Source: Undaria pinnatifida (Eukaryota; Sar; Phaeophyceae; Laminariales; Alariaceae). From it: a stretch of DNA of 64,000 bases. Both the position numbers and the translations under genes were made by a program. Of this stretch, positions 32,926 through 44,875 are shown piece by piece. The notes beneath the pieces were generated by a model that was not told the DNA's origin, made no database searches, and saw only the letters and a list, made by a program, of their open reading frames with translations. The stretch covers positions 16,111,223 to 16,175,222 of the forward strand of contig JABAKD010000008.1 in the NCBI GenBank assembly GCA_012845835.1. Reading direction: 5' to 3'. The first letter of the stretch is position 1. Every line of letters begins with the position of its first letter.

Positions 32926-35333
32926 GGTTGGTGTACGTTACAATCAGTATTTTCAACGAGCAAATGGACCGAGTGCCTCGTGAAATACCCTGCCTGTCTC
33001 CTTCACTTCCATCGTCGACCCGTGCTACATCGTTACCCCTAGCTTCTAATTCTCGTGCAAGGTACTTACCTCTCCCCGGGTCAGCAGCATTCAGTGTATT
33101 TCTTGTGTTACCGTTTACGCTCTGTGCCCAGGCCGTCTGTTATCATACTGCATACATGTGTGCACGAGAAAACCGCGGCCTGGAGTTTGTTCGCACGCAC
33201 CATAATCAATGTTATCGACGCCGTAACATTAGCACTTTTTTATACCTCAAATATATTGAACAAGTGTTGACCCATCAATGTATACAAAGCCTTTGACATG
33301 CTAAGTTTTGTGTGGAGAGCTCATTGATGGACGTCCGTCAAGGAGAACGAGTGCCGTCATAGACTATTTTATGTTAAACACCAAGCGTCCCCACAGAAGA
33401 CACACGACACAGAGTACGGAGACGGGTCCGACACCCGTGGACTAAATTCAACCCAGAGAGATTCAATGAAGCTAAATGTTTGTGAGGCTGTTTAGTGTCA
33501 CGTGAGCTGTACAATGGGGTGTGGATTCTAGTGCCAAACTGATTCGGCTTGATAAAGAGCGTGGTGTGGAGCTTCCGTGTGAGAGGCGACACTCACTTAC
33601 GTTTGGAAATTTGGGCCATAAAACTTTTACCGGACCTACGGTTCCTCCTCGAGAATAGCCGCCTACGCAATAGCTTGAATTAACGACTAAACTCTAAACA
33701 GGTCTTACTATACTCATATAACAGGTACCTTGAGTAGCACAAGGATTTCACGTCAATTTCCGGAAACAGCTAGATCGCGATATAATTGATCCCAGCCGAT
33801 ATTGTAGTACTTCTATGGACACGCCGGCGTGTTCACGAAACATCGGGCGCACAAAATAGTTAACCACATATTTGTTTACATTCGAATACGATGTTACTCA
33901 AATGCAACCCCCGGATGCCATTGTAAAATAGGGAATTTTTCCTTGTATGATTCCGTGTCCTCACGATCAAGAGAGACATCGAGAGGTCGTGCCGTGCCGT
34001 TTCTCCAGGGTAAACGACTGTATATCACGACTTCAAGACCCAATTGGTGGAAGTTGACACCGACAACACAACAAACACCCCCGATAATTATATGCGTTAG
34101 TAAATGCTGATAAGAGCTTGTCGGGAACATGAGTTCATTGGTATACGATAATTTCGAAGGCGACTGTGTGAAGCAATGTTCGGCAAGCTAAGGTTCTCTG
34201 AACACCACAGTCGAAAGCTACGTAACCGCCGAAGCCGAGCGGTGATCATTGGGTCACTGCCTCCGACATTTTACGGCACCCAATATCAAGGCTGCTGTAC
34301 AGCCATTTTAATTCCGAGTAGCGTAACGAACACTACAGTGGGTTTAGTTTAAGCGACGTATGTAGGCACAAAAACCGACATCTTGCGCCAACATATGCTA
34401 AGCACTCAAGCAAATGACACGCGCAGCTGAAATCGAACGCTCGAACGGTGCAAGGGTAGCCGCGGGTGTTTTCGCTCTCGGTTTGTACAACCGCTGGGTA
34501 TAGCCTGCCGACGGGCATTCATGACGTCCCACTGGGGGTGCTTGGACGAACACAAGGTTTGGTGGTGACAACGCATTGGTGATTGAGGTCTTGAACCTAC
34601 ATGGACATGTTTAAACATACGGATAGCAGACCACGCGCAGCGGGTAACAAGTACGGAAAAAGCGGCCAGGTTAGTTAAATATCATTGTGGTGGAATGTTG
34701 ATTCATGAGGGTTCCGTTTGCCCACGATGAGACCTTTCACTCACCGACGACACATCCCTCGTTCGGAGGAACCGGACATGGGATTGGACAAGAAAATATT
34801 TTTTTCATTAAGGTCGAATCGAACGCGACTAAACTCTGAACACACTTTTTGCGACGTGTGATAGAGAAAACGCAAACAAACATTTTCCGCGGCCAGCATC
34901 CACATAACCAAAAACCAAGCCAAGTTGTTGGGCCAGATAGTCGCGTCCACTGATAGTGCTTAGCATTGAAATTTCAAAAGCATGGATGTTTTCCCTGTTT
35001 CCATTTGTTTCAAGTAAATATGAAATGTCGAACCTATGGTGCTGTAATCATTGTTCATACATCGAAACCCGCACTATTATATTGTCTCGGCACTTTACTA
35101 CAATTAAGAAAACCGCCGCACCTATGAATACTATGTTGTACGATGAGCTGATCACCGGATTTTCATATCCTCTTGTCTCAAATCAATGGTCGTCTAAAAT
35201 TCGTCAATCCCTACCCCTGACGGGGTGACAAAATATCAGATGTTCAATACAATACGGCAAGTCACCCTACACAGAAATAATATGGCACAGGTACCAGCCA
35301 ACTGCAGTCCCACCTGCGTGTCGGACGTGCCTC
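32926..35333. other. Unassigned DNA
   Basis: No family recognised in any frame. The longest frame (32895-33296, plus) is of ordinary composition without domains. No tRNA-like cloverleaf was found. The last part (34950-35330) may hold the 3' untranslated region of the minus-strand gene that follows. Confidence 0.35.
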
Positions 35334-37423
35334 CTAAACGTAGCTTTCATCCACCGATACCTCATCATCATTGTAACTAGTGTGGGAAGGTTGTGAAATG
35401 TCGAGCCGGTTGTCGACGACGCCTAGGTCACCGCTGCAAGTGTTGTCGGTAGCTTGCGAAATGCTGAGTTGATTGCCGACGCCGCTCTCACGGCCGACGT
35501 ATTTCTTGCCAGTAGATGGCCACGTGTCCACTGGTGTGGCCGCGCTAACCTGATGTCCGGCGTTACTAGTGTCGGTAGCTTGCGAAGATCCCAGTTGATC
35601 GTCGACGCCACACGTTTGGTCGGAAGCCACCGCTGCTAGGCTCTCAGGTCCCTTCACACCGACGGGATGTTTTCCCGTTTTAGTGGAGATAATAATTTGG
35701 CGAGCTTTTTGTTTAGGTGAGGTCTCGTGCGTGGCAACGAAGAAAATTCCCCAGGCCAAGAGCAAGATCTCTTAGAGCGAGCACGGGGAAGCAGTAGCAC
35801 AGAGCGAGAGTGTTGGTTGACAACCGGGGTGAGGGGTGGCATTTGTGGCAAAACATGCACCAACCAGTGTTATACGCAACTTCACAGGTTAGGCTGATTA
35901 AGTTTAACCATTGAACTCACCCCAAAAGCCGCCAATGTTTGCAACAAAGTCGAGCATGTTAATTGGATTGTCATCGGAAAGCTCCGTCAGGGAGAACGAG
36001 CCAAGGGTTAGCGTAAGAAGCAGGAACCCGTACGATGGCCCCCTGCGACGTCTTGAAGCAGGCCTGGTAGAGTCGCGAAAGACAGTTGATGTTGACGTGA
36101 TCATCGAGGATAGAAAAGTCTGCGTGCGGGGGGGAAGGCGGAGGGGGGGATAAGATGTCGATCCAAGTTAAGCGGTTGTGGTCAGGGTGGGCGGCCTTGC
36201 GCTATGTTGACAGTTTGTCTTGCCGGCCACAGATAGGTTTACTGATATCCCTGTGCTAGTCGCTAAAACCATGACATGCTGAACGAGGACACGAAACTCT
36301 TGCTATAACAACCACGACCCTTATGCATTATTTCGGTGAAGTCCAACAGCAAAGCAGTGCGTTGCCGATGTGGCAACCCCCGATCGTTCCTACGCTGGAT
36401 ATTCAATCCATTACTAAACCATTCAATCGGACGGAGATCACCAGCAGCAGTGGTTTCATAAAAAAATACTTCAATGGAGTTCAAAGTGTAGGGCCCCCTG
36501 AAAAGACGGAAAAAACTACAAGTCAATCCTAAAAGGTAACATGTCACTTGAAGCATTATTTTCTCAAAGGGAGAACTCACCGACTGGTTTCGACTATGAT
36601 AGTCGGTCGTCGAAATGGTCAATGTAGGGTAGCTAGTGATGGACTGGCCTGATAAGTATGTCCTGATGCTTTTGCCAATTGTCTTGGAACCATCCGGTGG
36701 ATGTAATATTCATGCGTAACAGGGTACGAGCGACGCGACCACCGTGAGAGAAAGAGGGAAAAACTGAACAATTTTATGACATTGCCTTTTCAACTTCTCG
36801 TTAACGTTCCGCTAGTGGTTCGCCGGAAGTGATGTTCTCTTGGAACTGTTTTTAGCGCTCACCATGTCCGTAAGGCCGATCCGGATTTTTGATGCTTTTT
36901 CTTCATCCGACAACACGATGCGGTTGTAGGGCACCCACGTTAACTCCTGACTCTCAACCCCTCCCAAGAATACACTAACTCTCGACCTGTTGACGACGGA
37001 GATCGAATACGTAACCGTGGCAGCAAACAAGATCAGATGGGAAAAAAGCAGATTGTTCAAATCACAGCATTGTGGAGGCGAGTTGGTCTATATGCTCATG
37101 GACAATTCTGTTTTTCACCAGAATGCTGCTGGTAACGTCGCTCAGGGCATTCGTTTCGGTTGCGTTGGAAAATGTCCAATAGCTGCTACCTCGCCTAATG
37201 GGTCAGGTATAAATGTGGTGTTCCTGCGAACATCAGATCCATCATTGTCCCTGCTCCTTCTAGGTCGTTCGACTCACTTGAAGTTGTCTTCGCCACCAGT
37301 GTCATTGCTTGCGAGCCAGAACATCTGATTTCCGTACGTTGGGTTCAACGCAGATTGGGGCCAACACAATTCGATGAGCTCGAGTACATCTCCGCCAAAC
37401 TTTTTACAAGGCGAGGAACACAT
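35334..37423 (-). CDS. Multi-exon gene, probable membrane protein (possibly a recent pseudogene)
   Basis: Exons read on the minus strand. A: 37423-37278, starting at ATG (MCSSPCKKFGGDVLELIELC) and ending TTC AA|GTGAGT. B: 36986-36863, CAACAG|G TCG, joining in phase to give NFK-SRVSVFLGG, ending GAC ATG|GTGAGC. C: 36682-36581, CCAAG|ACA ATT, in phase, ending TCG|GTGAGT. D: 36497 leftwards (PYTLNSIEVFFYETT), end unclear. E: 36119-35921, after a polypyrimidine tract, ending TTT TGG G|GTGAGT. F: 35770-35334, giving GGFW-EILLLAWGIFFVATH. Hydrophobic stretches YGFLLLTLTLGSFSL and EILLLAWGIFFVA suggest two membrane helices near the C-terminus. The tail has three imperfect repeats of the type V-x-NQL-x-ISQATD. 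Introns A-B, B-C, C-D and E-F are 291, 180, 83 and 150 bp. C-to-D and the middle of E each need one G fewer in a CAGGGGGCC run. I do not recognise the family. An upstream exon instead of the ATG is possible (AAAAAG at 37400). Confidence 0.55.
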
Positions 37424-37535
37424 TGAGAGATAAGTGAATGGCGGTTATCTCTCTTGCGGCGATATGCTGCTTCTGTCACACGCGGCTCTAGAGTACTACA
37501 GTCGTATGCATTGTTTCAAACCTCGGGCAGATGCT
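37424..37535. other. Region immediately upstream of the multi-exon gene
   Basis: This would be the promoter or 5' untranslated region if exon A is first. No TATA box was recognised. The 171-bp duplication begins directly upstream. Confidence 0.3.
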
Positions 37536-37885
37536 ACAGCTGCCAGTTTGAGATGCTGTGCAGGATCTTAATGTGTCGAGTAAATTTTCGCTCCGGAAGT
37601 ATGCGCTAGATCGCGCAGATCGTACGACTTCCACCCAGCAGCATGAACTACACCGTATAGACACTTCTGACAGATCTAGATAACCAAGTGGGGATCGATG
37701 ACGTGCGCAGCTGCCGGTTTGAGATTTGGTGCAGGATCCATATGTCGAGTACAGATGCAACCCAGAAAACATGTGCTAGATAATGCAGATTGTTCGGCTG
37801 CCACCTAGCAGCGTGAACTAGACCATATAGATATTTCTTGACGATCTATGTAATCAAATGGGGATCGATGATATGCCCGATGTAT
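37536..37885. repeat. 171-bp tandem duplication
   Basis: CAGCTGCCxGTTTGAGAT begins at 37537 and 37708. Both units continue TGCAGGATC, TGTCGAGTA, TGxGCTAGATxxxGCAGAT, CCACCxAGCAGCxTGAACTA, ACCxTATAGA and GGGGATCGATGA. Confidence 0.9.
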
Positions 37886-39955
37886 GCTATGTTTTTAACG
37901 GAAATCACCTAAAACGGGTACACTCGGTCAGTTTTCGCTGAAAAACGGGTGCAGTCTAAACTGAAGTAAAAACCCTTCCCACGAGTCACAAGATTGGCCA
38001 AACACAACGTACCCGATTTTGTGTTATAATGACCCGCGTACACCTAATATTCTTGACTTTCAACCGTTTTTGGTTAACACGTAAACCAATCAGAGGACTT
38101 CGTCAACATTCTAAGCCAATCTGAGTATATGAATTGATCCCCGCTATACGAACGCAACGGTCTCTCGGGTAAACCGTGGCCGCGTGCTACACACACACGC
38201 ATCCACACTACAAATCACATAACCCCGGTCACACGCACGTACTGGTAGCTCTCTCCCTGCCTCCTCTACTAGCAGGCGAGAACGATGGCCGCGAGGGCGC
38301 AGTTCATGTGGCGCCCCATACCTCCGTCTGGGCACTGTGTATGCCTACACGAAGGAACTCCGTTCGGTCGTTTGTTGATTCGAGGACATCACCAGATAGA
38401 GGCGGTATACTGCTGTGCGTGCTTTGTAGTGGCATACATGACAACCTTGACATCTGTGAGTATACGTCGATATTATAGCGCGCGTGTGTGAGAACAACAA
38501 TAGGTACCCTCAAGGAGTGAAACCTTCTTGCTGCTGCGTGTGGCCGCGAGGCTTGGGCGTGGTGGTAGAGGTTGGTCGTACGTGGTGCGTTAGGCATGGT
38601 CACAGACGATTTGCGCGTCCTTTCAGGCAGCAGCGGCGGAGCAGCAATGCGTAGTCGCGATACTCGTGCGCGGAGGCAGGCGCCACCACGCGCCACACTA
38701 CGGCGCAGTCTCGTTTTGCGCGGAGGCAACTGCGCCGGCGGGAGGCTGGATTCGACGACGAAGGAGGAGGGCAACTGAGCGTCGACGGGCGGGCGAGAGA
38801 CGGATTAAACTCCCCCAGAACGAGATTTTTTTGTTTTTGAGATCAGCACCGCAATCTGCGAGGAGCATTTTGTGTTTCGGGACGGGGGGGAAGAGGAACC
38901 GACTGGAATTGAGTGTCAACAAGATCAAGTGCGCGGGCCGAGTGAGCTAAGGCGATGAGGCGGCCATGGAGAACTACAACAGAAGAATGGCACATGAAGA
39001 CCCACGATCTGCACGCACACCATCATCACGAGAGCGGCGATAGTCTTTTTTTCTCGTTGTCTTTTACGAGGCAGTAGTACAAAAGTGTTATACACGCCAC
39101 TGATTGTGTAGAGTTGGTAGCGTTGTATACCCTTCATGAGAAACGACCACCCGTAATTTCAATTTTCAGGCACGGGCGTAGTAGCTGCGCTGTAACCCGT
39201 CAAAGAACTCGGGAAGACGGGGCGATCATTGATATTTGTTTGGTTGTTTCTAGTTGCATTGCTCTTTTTTACTGCATGCCTGCGGGTCGTCACTCTGGCA
39301 GAACTCCAGACAGCAGGCGCGTGCGTCTGTGCTTACGATTACCGTGCGTTTTGTACGGTGCAGGCAGCCCAACCGCTGTAGTTTGTGGCCGTGAGTTGGT
39401 ACGGTGTGGGAACGGGGGAGCTCTATGCTGTAGTTGAGTGGATACCCGCGGCCAAGTCAGTTCAGTTTGCACATTGGATATATTCACTTATGCGCTACTT
39501 CGTATCGTACGGTTTAGGCGGGAAAGCGTAGTTTTTCCCGGACAAAGGTTGATTTCATTTGTTTTTGGATCTTCCTAGGGATCCAGCACCTTTGTGTGAC
39601 CGTGGACTCTAGATTTTTGACAAAAATTAATGTAAGACAGCAACCACAACTAAAACGCGTAGTCTTCCAAAACCAAGAGACAACAACACACCTGTACGTC
39701 ACGTACACCTAGAAATCCAGACTGCAGTAGTAGTGTCAGCAGGCCAAAACCGAAAACGTTCGATCGCCAATCGTATGGTTCTTGGGGTGTAATTTGGACC
39801 TGATTTCAGAGTGTATCCATTTGTGATAGAAACTGGACCGGAATTACCCGTTTTTGGCTCTTTCCCTTGTCATAACCTGTATTAGTGGACGTATTCGTTT
39901 TGAGTTCTCCCTTAAAACCACCTTAAGGCGAAACCACCTTTTACGTGGGACGGTT
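37886..39955. other. Unassigned DNA with a GC-rich patch
   Basis: Mostly non-coding. 38500-38800 is GC-rich, and open on both strands over part of its length (38666-38950 plus, 38304-38774 minus) with Arg/Ala-rich frames, but no domain is evident. No transposon remnant was seen here. Confidence 0.35.
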
Positions 39956-39977
39956 AGGATTGGGGTCCGGTGTATGC

Positions 39978-39990
39978 GTTGTTGATGTCT

Positions 39991-40028
<38 letters not shown>

Positions 40029-40079
40029 TTTGTTGTTGTTGCCGTTGTTGTCGTTGTTGTTGTTGTTGGTGTTGTTGTT
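39978..40079 (-). repeat. (CAA)n tail of LINE copy 1
   Basis: About 100 bases of GTT units on the plus strand, with a few variants (GATGTT, GCCGTT, GTCGTT). The conserved LINE 3' end GTGAGAACAACAACA (minus strand) is directly adjacent. Confidence 0.85.
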
Positions 40080-40660
40080 CTCACATTAACTCGCATAACC
40101 AAGTCAATGGTCACAGGACAGGTTTCAGCCACTCCGGAGGTAAAGAATACCCCAAGATAATTGCAAACAGACCAAAGGTGGTACCCGTACATATCACAGC
40201 TGACGCAATTCATGCCTCCGCTAGATACATAGAATAAGCAAAATCTGGAGTCGACCTACGATGTGCCAGGTCCATACTGGTGCATACGGCTCACTACGCT
40301 CGCGTGGAAAAATCTACTATACCACTTGCCACCCCAGCAAGACTACCACGTATGTATTGCACATAGTACCTATCACTACGCATACGACGTCAGACTCAAG
40401 TCCATTGAAAAAATAAAAAAATGGAAATAAGACCAGAAGAGGAAGCTAGGATGGGAAAAGAGAAAAAGCGCCATACTAGCAGACTCTAGGAGCTGACTAA
40501 AGACGGCAATTTGGCTCATAAAGGTATCAATCGCGTCAATGGGACTGGGGAGAGGATCCAACAAGGCGAGTAGTCAGGGAGGCCTTACGCTACCTTGTGA
40601 CGGCCATTGACAGGCCCACAAGTTTCAAGACGATAATGGCCAGACCCAAACTTCAGGCTC
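40080..40660 (-). repeat. LINE 3' cassette, copy 1
   Basis: Homologous segments occur at 43270-43890 (minus), 45000-45690 (plus), 47443-47598 (plus, end only), 49745-50165 (minus, no tail) and 54218-54440 (minus, end only). Plus-strand landmarks: CGCATAAxCAAGTCxxTGG, CAGGACAGGTT, TGCCAGGTCCATACTGG, TACCTATCACTACGC, ACCCTAGGxxCTG and TTGTGACGGCCATTG. Confidence 0.85.
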
Positions 40661-40669
40661 TTGGGAAGG

Positions 40670-40920
40670 ACTCCCCCCCTTCCCGCCCACCCTCTCGCCC
40701 CCTCCTCCCTCCCCCCCTCCCCCTTCCCCCCTCCCGCCCTCCCTCCCTCCCTCCCCCATCCCCCCGCTCCCCCCTGCTCCCCCCCCTCCTCCCCCCCTCC
40801 AACCTGCCGTCTTCCCCCCTCCCCCCCTCCACCCTGCCGTACTCCCCCCACCCCCCCTCCCCCCCTCTTCACCTCCACCTTCTCCCCTCCTTCCTCCGCC
40901 TCTCCCCCGTCCCCTCGGCC
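40670..40920 (-). repeat. LINE 3' UTR homopurine tract (polypyrimidine on plus strand)
   Basis: About 250 bases of almost pure C/T on the plus strand, that is G/A in the element RNA, with many G4-G7 runs. The equivalent region is only ~70 bases in copy 2 (44165-44235) and ~60 bases in copy 3 (44940-44990). Open frames across it are composed of Pro/Ser only and are artefacts. Confidence 0.8.
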
Positions 40921-43136
40921 GATAAGAGATGCCGACGATGGATGGCGCTGCCGTGCCCTATGCGCGTCGCTCTGCAGCTTTTCATCTCTCCGTCTGATGC
41001 CATTTCTGCATGAACAACTCAGGTCCTTCCTCTTGTCATCGAAACAATTATTCCGTTATTTGGGCAGCCTTTCGCCACCCTTCGAATTGCAATGCAAAGA
41101 CCGACATGTCGTCCTCTAGATGAACCAGCCATTATTTCTCTTACCCCCCTGAGTAGCCCTTACCCCCGAACATCTCCCCAAGCATGACCCTCGGTGGCAG
41201 ACTCTCCTCTCCCATACGTGCTACGAATCTCGTAAAAATTATCCTCCATTTGCGCACTATCGTCTCTATGCTTTCGGAAGCTGTCGTGGCAAGCGTGCTG
41301 GCTTACGATAGGGTGTGGTCGTCGCGCTTCCGTTTCCGCCATCCGAGGCATCGGAGGAGCATGGAGTGGTGAACCCGTCGTAGTCTGTCATAGTCAGGCT
41401 TGTTAGGGCTCTGCGGCATGCAACCGTAGAGTAGGGTCTCGATCACCGCAGCTTTCAGCAACCGCACCTTCAACCGTAGGCGCACACCCGGGCGATCATA
41501 GATTTCCATCTCGTATCCCTGGAAGCACGCCCATGCTCTGAAGACGCCGCGTTATTTCAATGCCTTGGTCTCTGTCTGCGGTGATAGCCCTGACCAAGTA
41601 CACAACCTCGACTGCTTGTTTGATTACCTGGCCCGATACATTGACTGTGAACGACACCTTCCCCCCGCCTTTGGTTTGCAGGCAAATTATCTTTGTTTTC
41701 GCCTCGGAGACCGTAAGCCCGAAAGCCGAACACGCAGTGACGATCATTGTCATCATATTATCCAGCCTTTTCGATGATCGCGATACGATGTCCACGTTGC
41801 GTACAGTACCCCCCACAATATCGGCACCCCCTCATCCTTCTTCCCTCTCCGCCCGTCGACTTTGCCTGTGCGTGAAGTGCTCATCTTCCTGCATTTCTCC
41901 TTCTTTCGTTGCAGCTGCACCATGTTGTCCGTGATGGCTGCATCAGCGAGCAAGGGTTTCTCGGCCACACGCAGTACCGCCGTGGAAAACATGTTGAACA
42001 GCAGTGGCGCGAGCACGCATCCCTGTCCGAGACCTTGCCCCACGTCAAACTTGTCCGAAAAATCTCCATCATCCAACCGCACGCATGCTTGCATGCCGTC
42101 GTGGATTTCGCGCGATGACGGCGAATATTCCCGGTGGCACGCCGAAACGATCAAGGACATCCCACGGAAGGGTTCGGTCGACGGAGGCATGTGCTTGAGT
42201 GACATCGATAAAGCACAAGTACAGGGTGGTGTCCTTCTTCCGCGCCAGTCCCTGCAGTCGTCGTACATGAACATCATGTCAACCGTCGAACGTTATCATC
42301 TGAACCCACACTGTTCTTTCGGCAGAATGTTTTCGCATTCGCAGTAGTCACTCACCCTTTCCTCGATGACTTTGAGGAGTACTGTGGCGGCGTGAGCCAC
42401 GAGGGAGATGCCTCGATAATTTCCCCCACTCAGTCCGATCTTTCTTCCAGTGAAGCACCTTAATCGTTGCATCGTTCGAGTTTTGCGGCACGCCACCTCC
42501 CCTCCACACAGTGACGATGATATCGTGGAACTTTCCGAGAGTGTTCAATTCTCCTTCGTCGGCCATAACCTTCGAGGGATCGGCCGGTAGACCATCGAGC
42601 CCTACTTCCTTTCAGTTCACCAACGTACGGATCGCCTCCCCTACTTCGTACATAGACGGGGCAACGTCCAGTGGTCTGCACAGGGGCCACTGCTTAAGCT
42701 CGTCCACAATGCTAGGGTCAAGGGTGGGCGACTTCGTGTTTTGCAGTTTGTTAAATAACTTCACCCACCGCTCGCGGATGAGGGCATTATCCCGCAGCAG
42801 TCGACCTTACTCGTTCTTGATGTACTTCGACTTAAACTTGCTTATCCCTTCAACATCTACCGCCGTTAGGTGTTTGTAGAATCCAAATTGATCACATTCT
42901 CGGACACGCTGTTCGAGTTGGCTAACGTAATCATCGAAGAACCTCTGCATCAGTATGTCTTGTCTTGAAATGGTTAATGATTGTTTCCATAATTTCAGGG
43001 CCGAAGACCTTTTTGGGCTCTTAATGTGTTGTTGGCGCTGTTGATAAAAGGTTATATCAGATACAGACAATGTATCGTTTAGACGAAGCACCGACAAAGT
43101 CGAAATTAGAAAGCATCTCAAGCGCTGAAGCCGCAA
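40921..43136 (-). pseudogene. LINE reverse transcriptase ORF, multiply frameshifted
   Basis: Followed on the minus strand from 43136: QRFFDDYVSQLEQRV ... DQFGFYKHLTAVDVEG (pre-RT segment), [39 protein letters not shown] (RT motif, about 42430) and CFIDVTQAHASVDRTLPWDVL (motif A with Asp, about 42220-42180). Motif C, normally YADD, reads LYATWTS (about 41800), so the catalytic Asp pair is gone. Then come AFGLTVSEAKTKIICLQT, MEIYDRPGVRLRLKVRLLK, ETLLYGCMPQSPNK and LLRCLGWRKRKRDDHTLS (41509-41303), the typical thumb and C-terminal part. At least five frame changes or stops are needed. Confidence 0.85.
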
Positions 43137-43140
43137 GTCT

Positions 43141-43269
43141 TGCGAAGAAAAAAACTAGGACACCCTCAATGACATATGTCATGTTCGTTCAAAAGCTTGG
43201 ATAAAAGAGTAAGTTACCCAAAGCGCCCTGCTGTTTCGGATGAGACAATCCCCATTGATAACACTACAC
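43141..43269. other. Junction between LINE copies 1 and 2
   Basis: Short non-coding spacer. ACATATGTCATGT forms a small palindrome. Confidence 0.4.
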
Positions 43270-44875
43270 CTGGGTGTTGGTATTGCCATTGTTGTTGTTC
43301 TCACTATATCTCGCATAATCAAGTCCGTGGTTGCAGGACAGGTTCCAGTAACTCTGGGGTTAGAAATATCACAGCAAATAAATAACAACAAGTCCAGCGT
43401 GAAACACGCATATATCATAGCTGAGGCAATTTATGCCTGTACCAAAAAAAAATAAAATTGAAATCGGGAGTAAGCCTTCGATGTGCCAGGTCCATACTGG
43501 TGCATACGCCTCACTGTTCGAACCTGAGAAAACCGACTACAACGCTTGTTAACCAGATAAGACCACCGCGTATATATCACGCGTAGTACCTATCACTACG
43601 CGTACGCAAGGGAGACTCAAGTCAATAGGAAATAACACAGAAAATAATAGAAACGAGGAGGAGGCAACGAAACAAAAAGGAAGAACAACATGCTAGCAGA
43701 CCCTAGGCACTGGCTAAATATGCCATCGGGCTCGTATAGGGTATCACGTGAATCAATAGCACTGGGGAGAGAACGCAACATAGCGAAGAAAAGTCTTGGC
43801 GGTCTAACGCTAACTTGTGACGGCCATTGGAAGGCCCACAACCGTAAAGACGATGATTGCAGACCCATACTTCAGTCTGCTGGACAGACGCTCCTCCTCG
43901 ACCAATGGTAGGGTAGGGGGATCCCTTTTGCGACCGTTCTTTGCGGGGGCTCGGAATCTCTCGCGCGAGTGACCCCATGTTCCATGCGCTCATAGGCCTT
44001 CGTGCTGTTTAACTTTTTCGATATGAATCCACAATGGAATGGTAAGCCACGCTCCGCTAAACCAATAACCAAACATCCATTTGGTCGTGAGGCAGAGAGT
44101 CACTCGTGCGACTGGCTCTTCCCCAGTAGTGAAACTTGAGGGTACCCCCCTACCGTAGCTTTTATCCCCCCCCCCCCCCATTAACCTTTCCGCCCTCTGA
44201 TCCTGCCCTATACCCCGCCCACCCGCCCCCCGGCCGCCTAGACATGCTTGAGGTGGATGACGCTGCTGCGGCCTTTTCGTGTCGCTCTACAGCTTTGCAT
44301 CTCTCCGCGTCATGTCATTTCTGCATGAATAACCCTGTTCTCTCCTCTTGTCATCGAAACCATCTGCCGGCCTTCTGGGCAGCCTTTTGCCATCATTCGA
44401 ACTTCATTATAAAGGCCGTCATATTCTCCTTTAGGTGCACCATCCAGTCCTTGTCTTGCTCCCGTGAGTAGCCCTTACCCCCAATGAGCTCCCCAAACGT
44501 TACCCTCTGCGGTACACGCTCCTACGTCGCACGTGCTACGAATCCCGCAAATAATATCCTCCATTTTCGCACTATCGCCTATATGCTTTCGGAAGACGCC
44601 TTGGCAAGCGCGTCGGCGTACAATAGGGTGTGGTCAACGCGCTTCTGGTTCCGCCATCCAAGGCATCGGAGGTGCGTGGAGTGGTGAATCCGTCGTAGCT
44701 TGTCAAGTCAGGCTTGTTCGGGCTCCACGTCAGGCAGGCGTAGAGTAGTACCTCGATCACCTCAGCGTTCAGCAACGGCATCTTCAACCGCAAGCGCGCA
44801 CCCGGACGATCATAGATTTCTATCTCGTATCGCATGAAGCACGCCCATGCCCTCTAAAGAGACCACGGTATCTCG
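43270..44875 (-). mobile_element. LINE copy 2, 5'-truncated
   Basis: In minus orientation it contains only the RT C-terminal segment (44835-44200: EIYDRPGARLRLKMPLLNAE, LLYACLTWSPNKPD), a G-rich spot at 44165-44180, the 3' cassette (43890-43290) and a short (CAA)n tail at about 43285. It ends abruptly near 44875 at an inverted copy. Confidence 0.8.

Larger units (their letters stand above)
39978..43140 (-). mobile_element. 5'-truncated LINE (non-LTR retrotransposon), copy 1
   Basis: On the minus strand, reverse transcriptase homology runs from 43136 to about 41160. A purine-rich 3' untranslated stretch (40920-40670), a conserved 3' cassette (40660-40080) and a terminal (CAA)n tail (40079-39978, seen as GTT repeats on the plus strand) follow. 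No endonuclease domain is present, so the 5' end is missing. Truncation at the 5' end and a microsatellite tail are normal for target-primed reverse transcription. Confidence 0.85.

Noticed and set aside
40585-41119. Pro/Ser-rich (plus) and Gly/Glu-rich (minus) frames as genes
   Set aside because: They are translations of the homopurine tract in the LINE 3' UTR.
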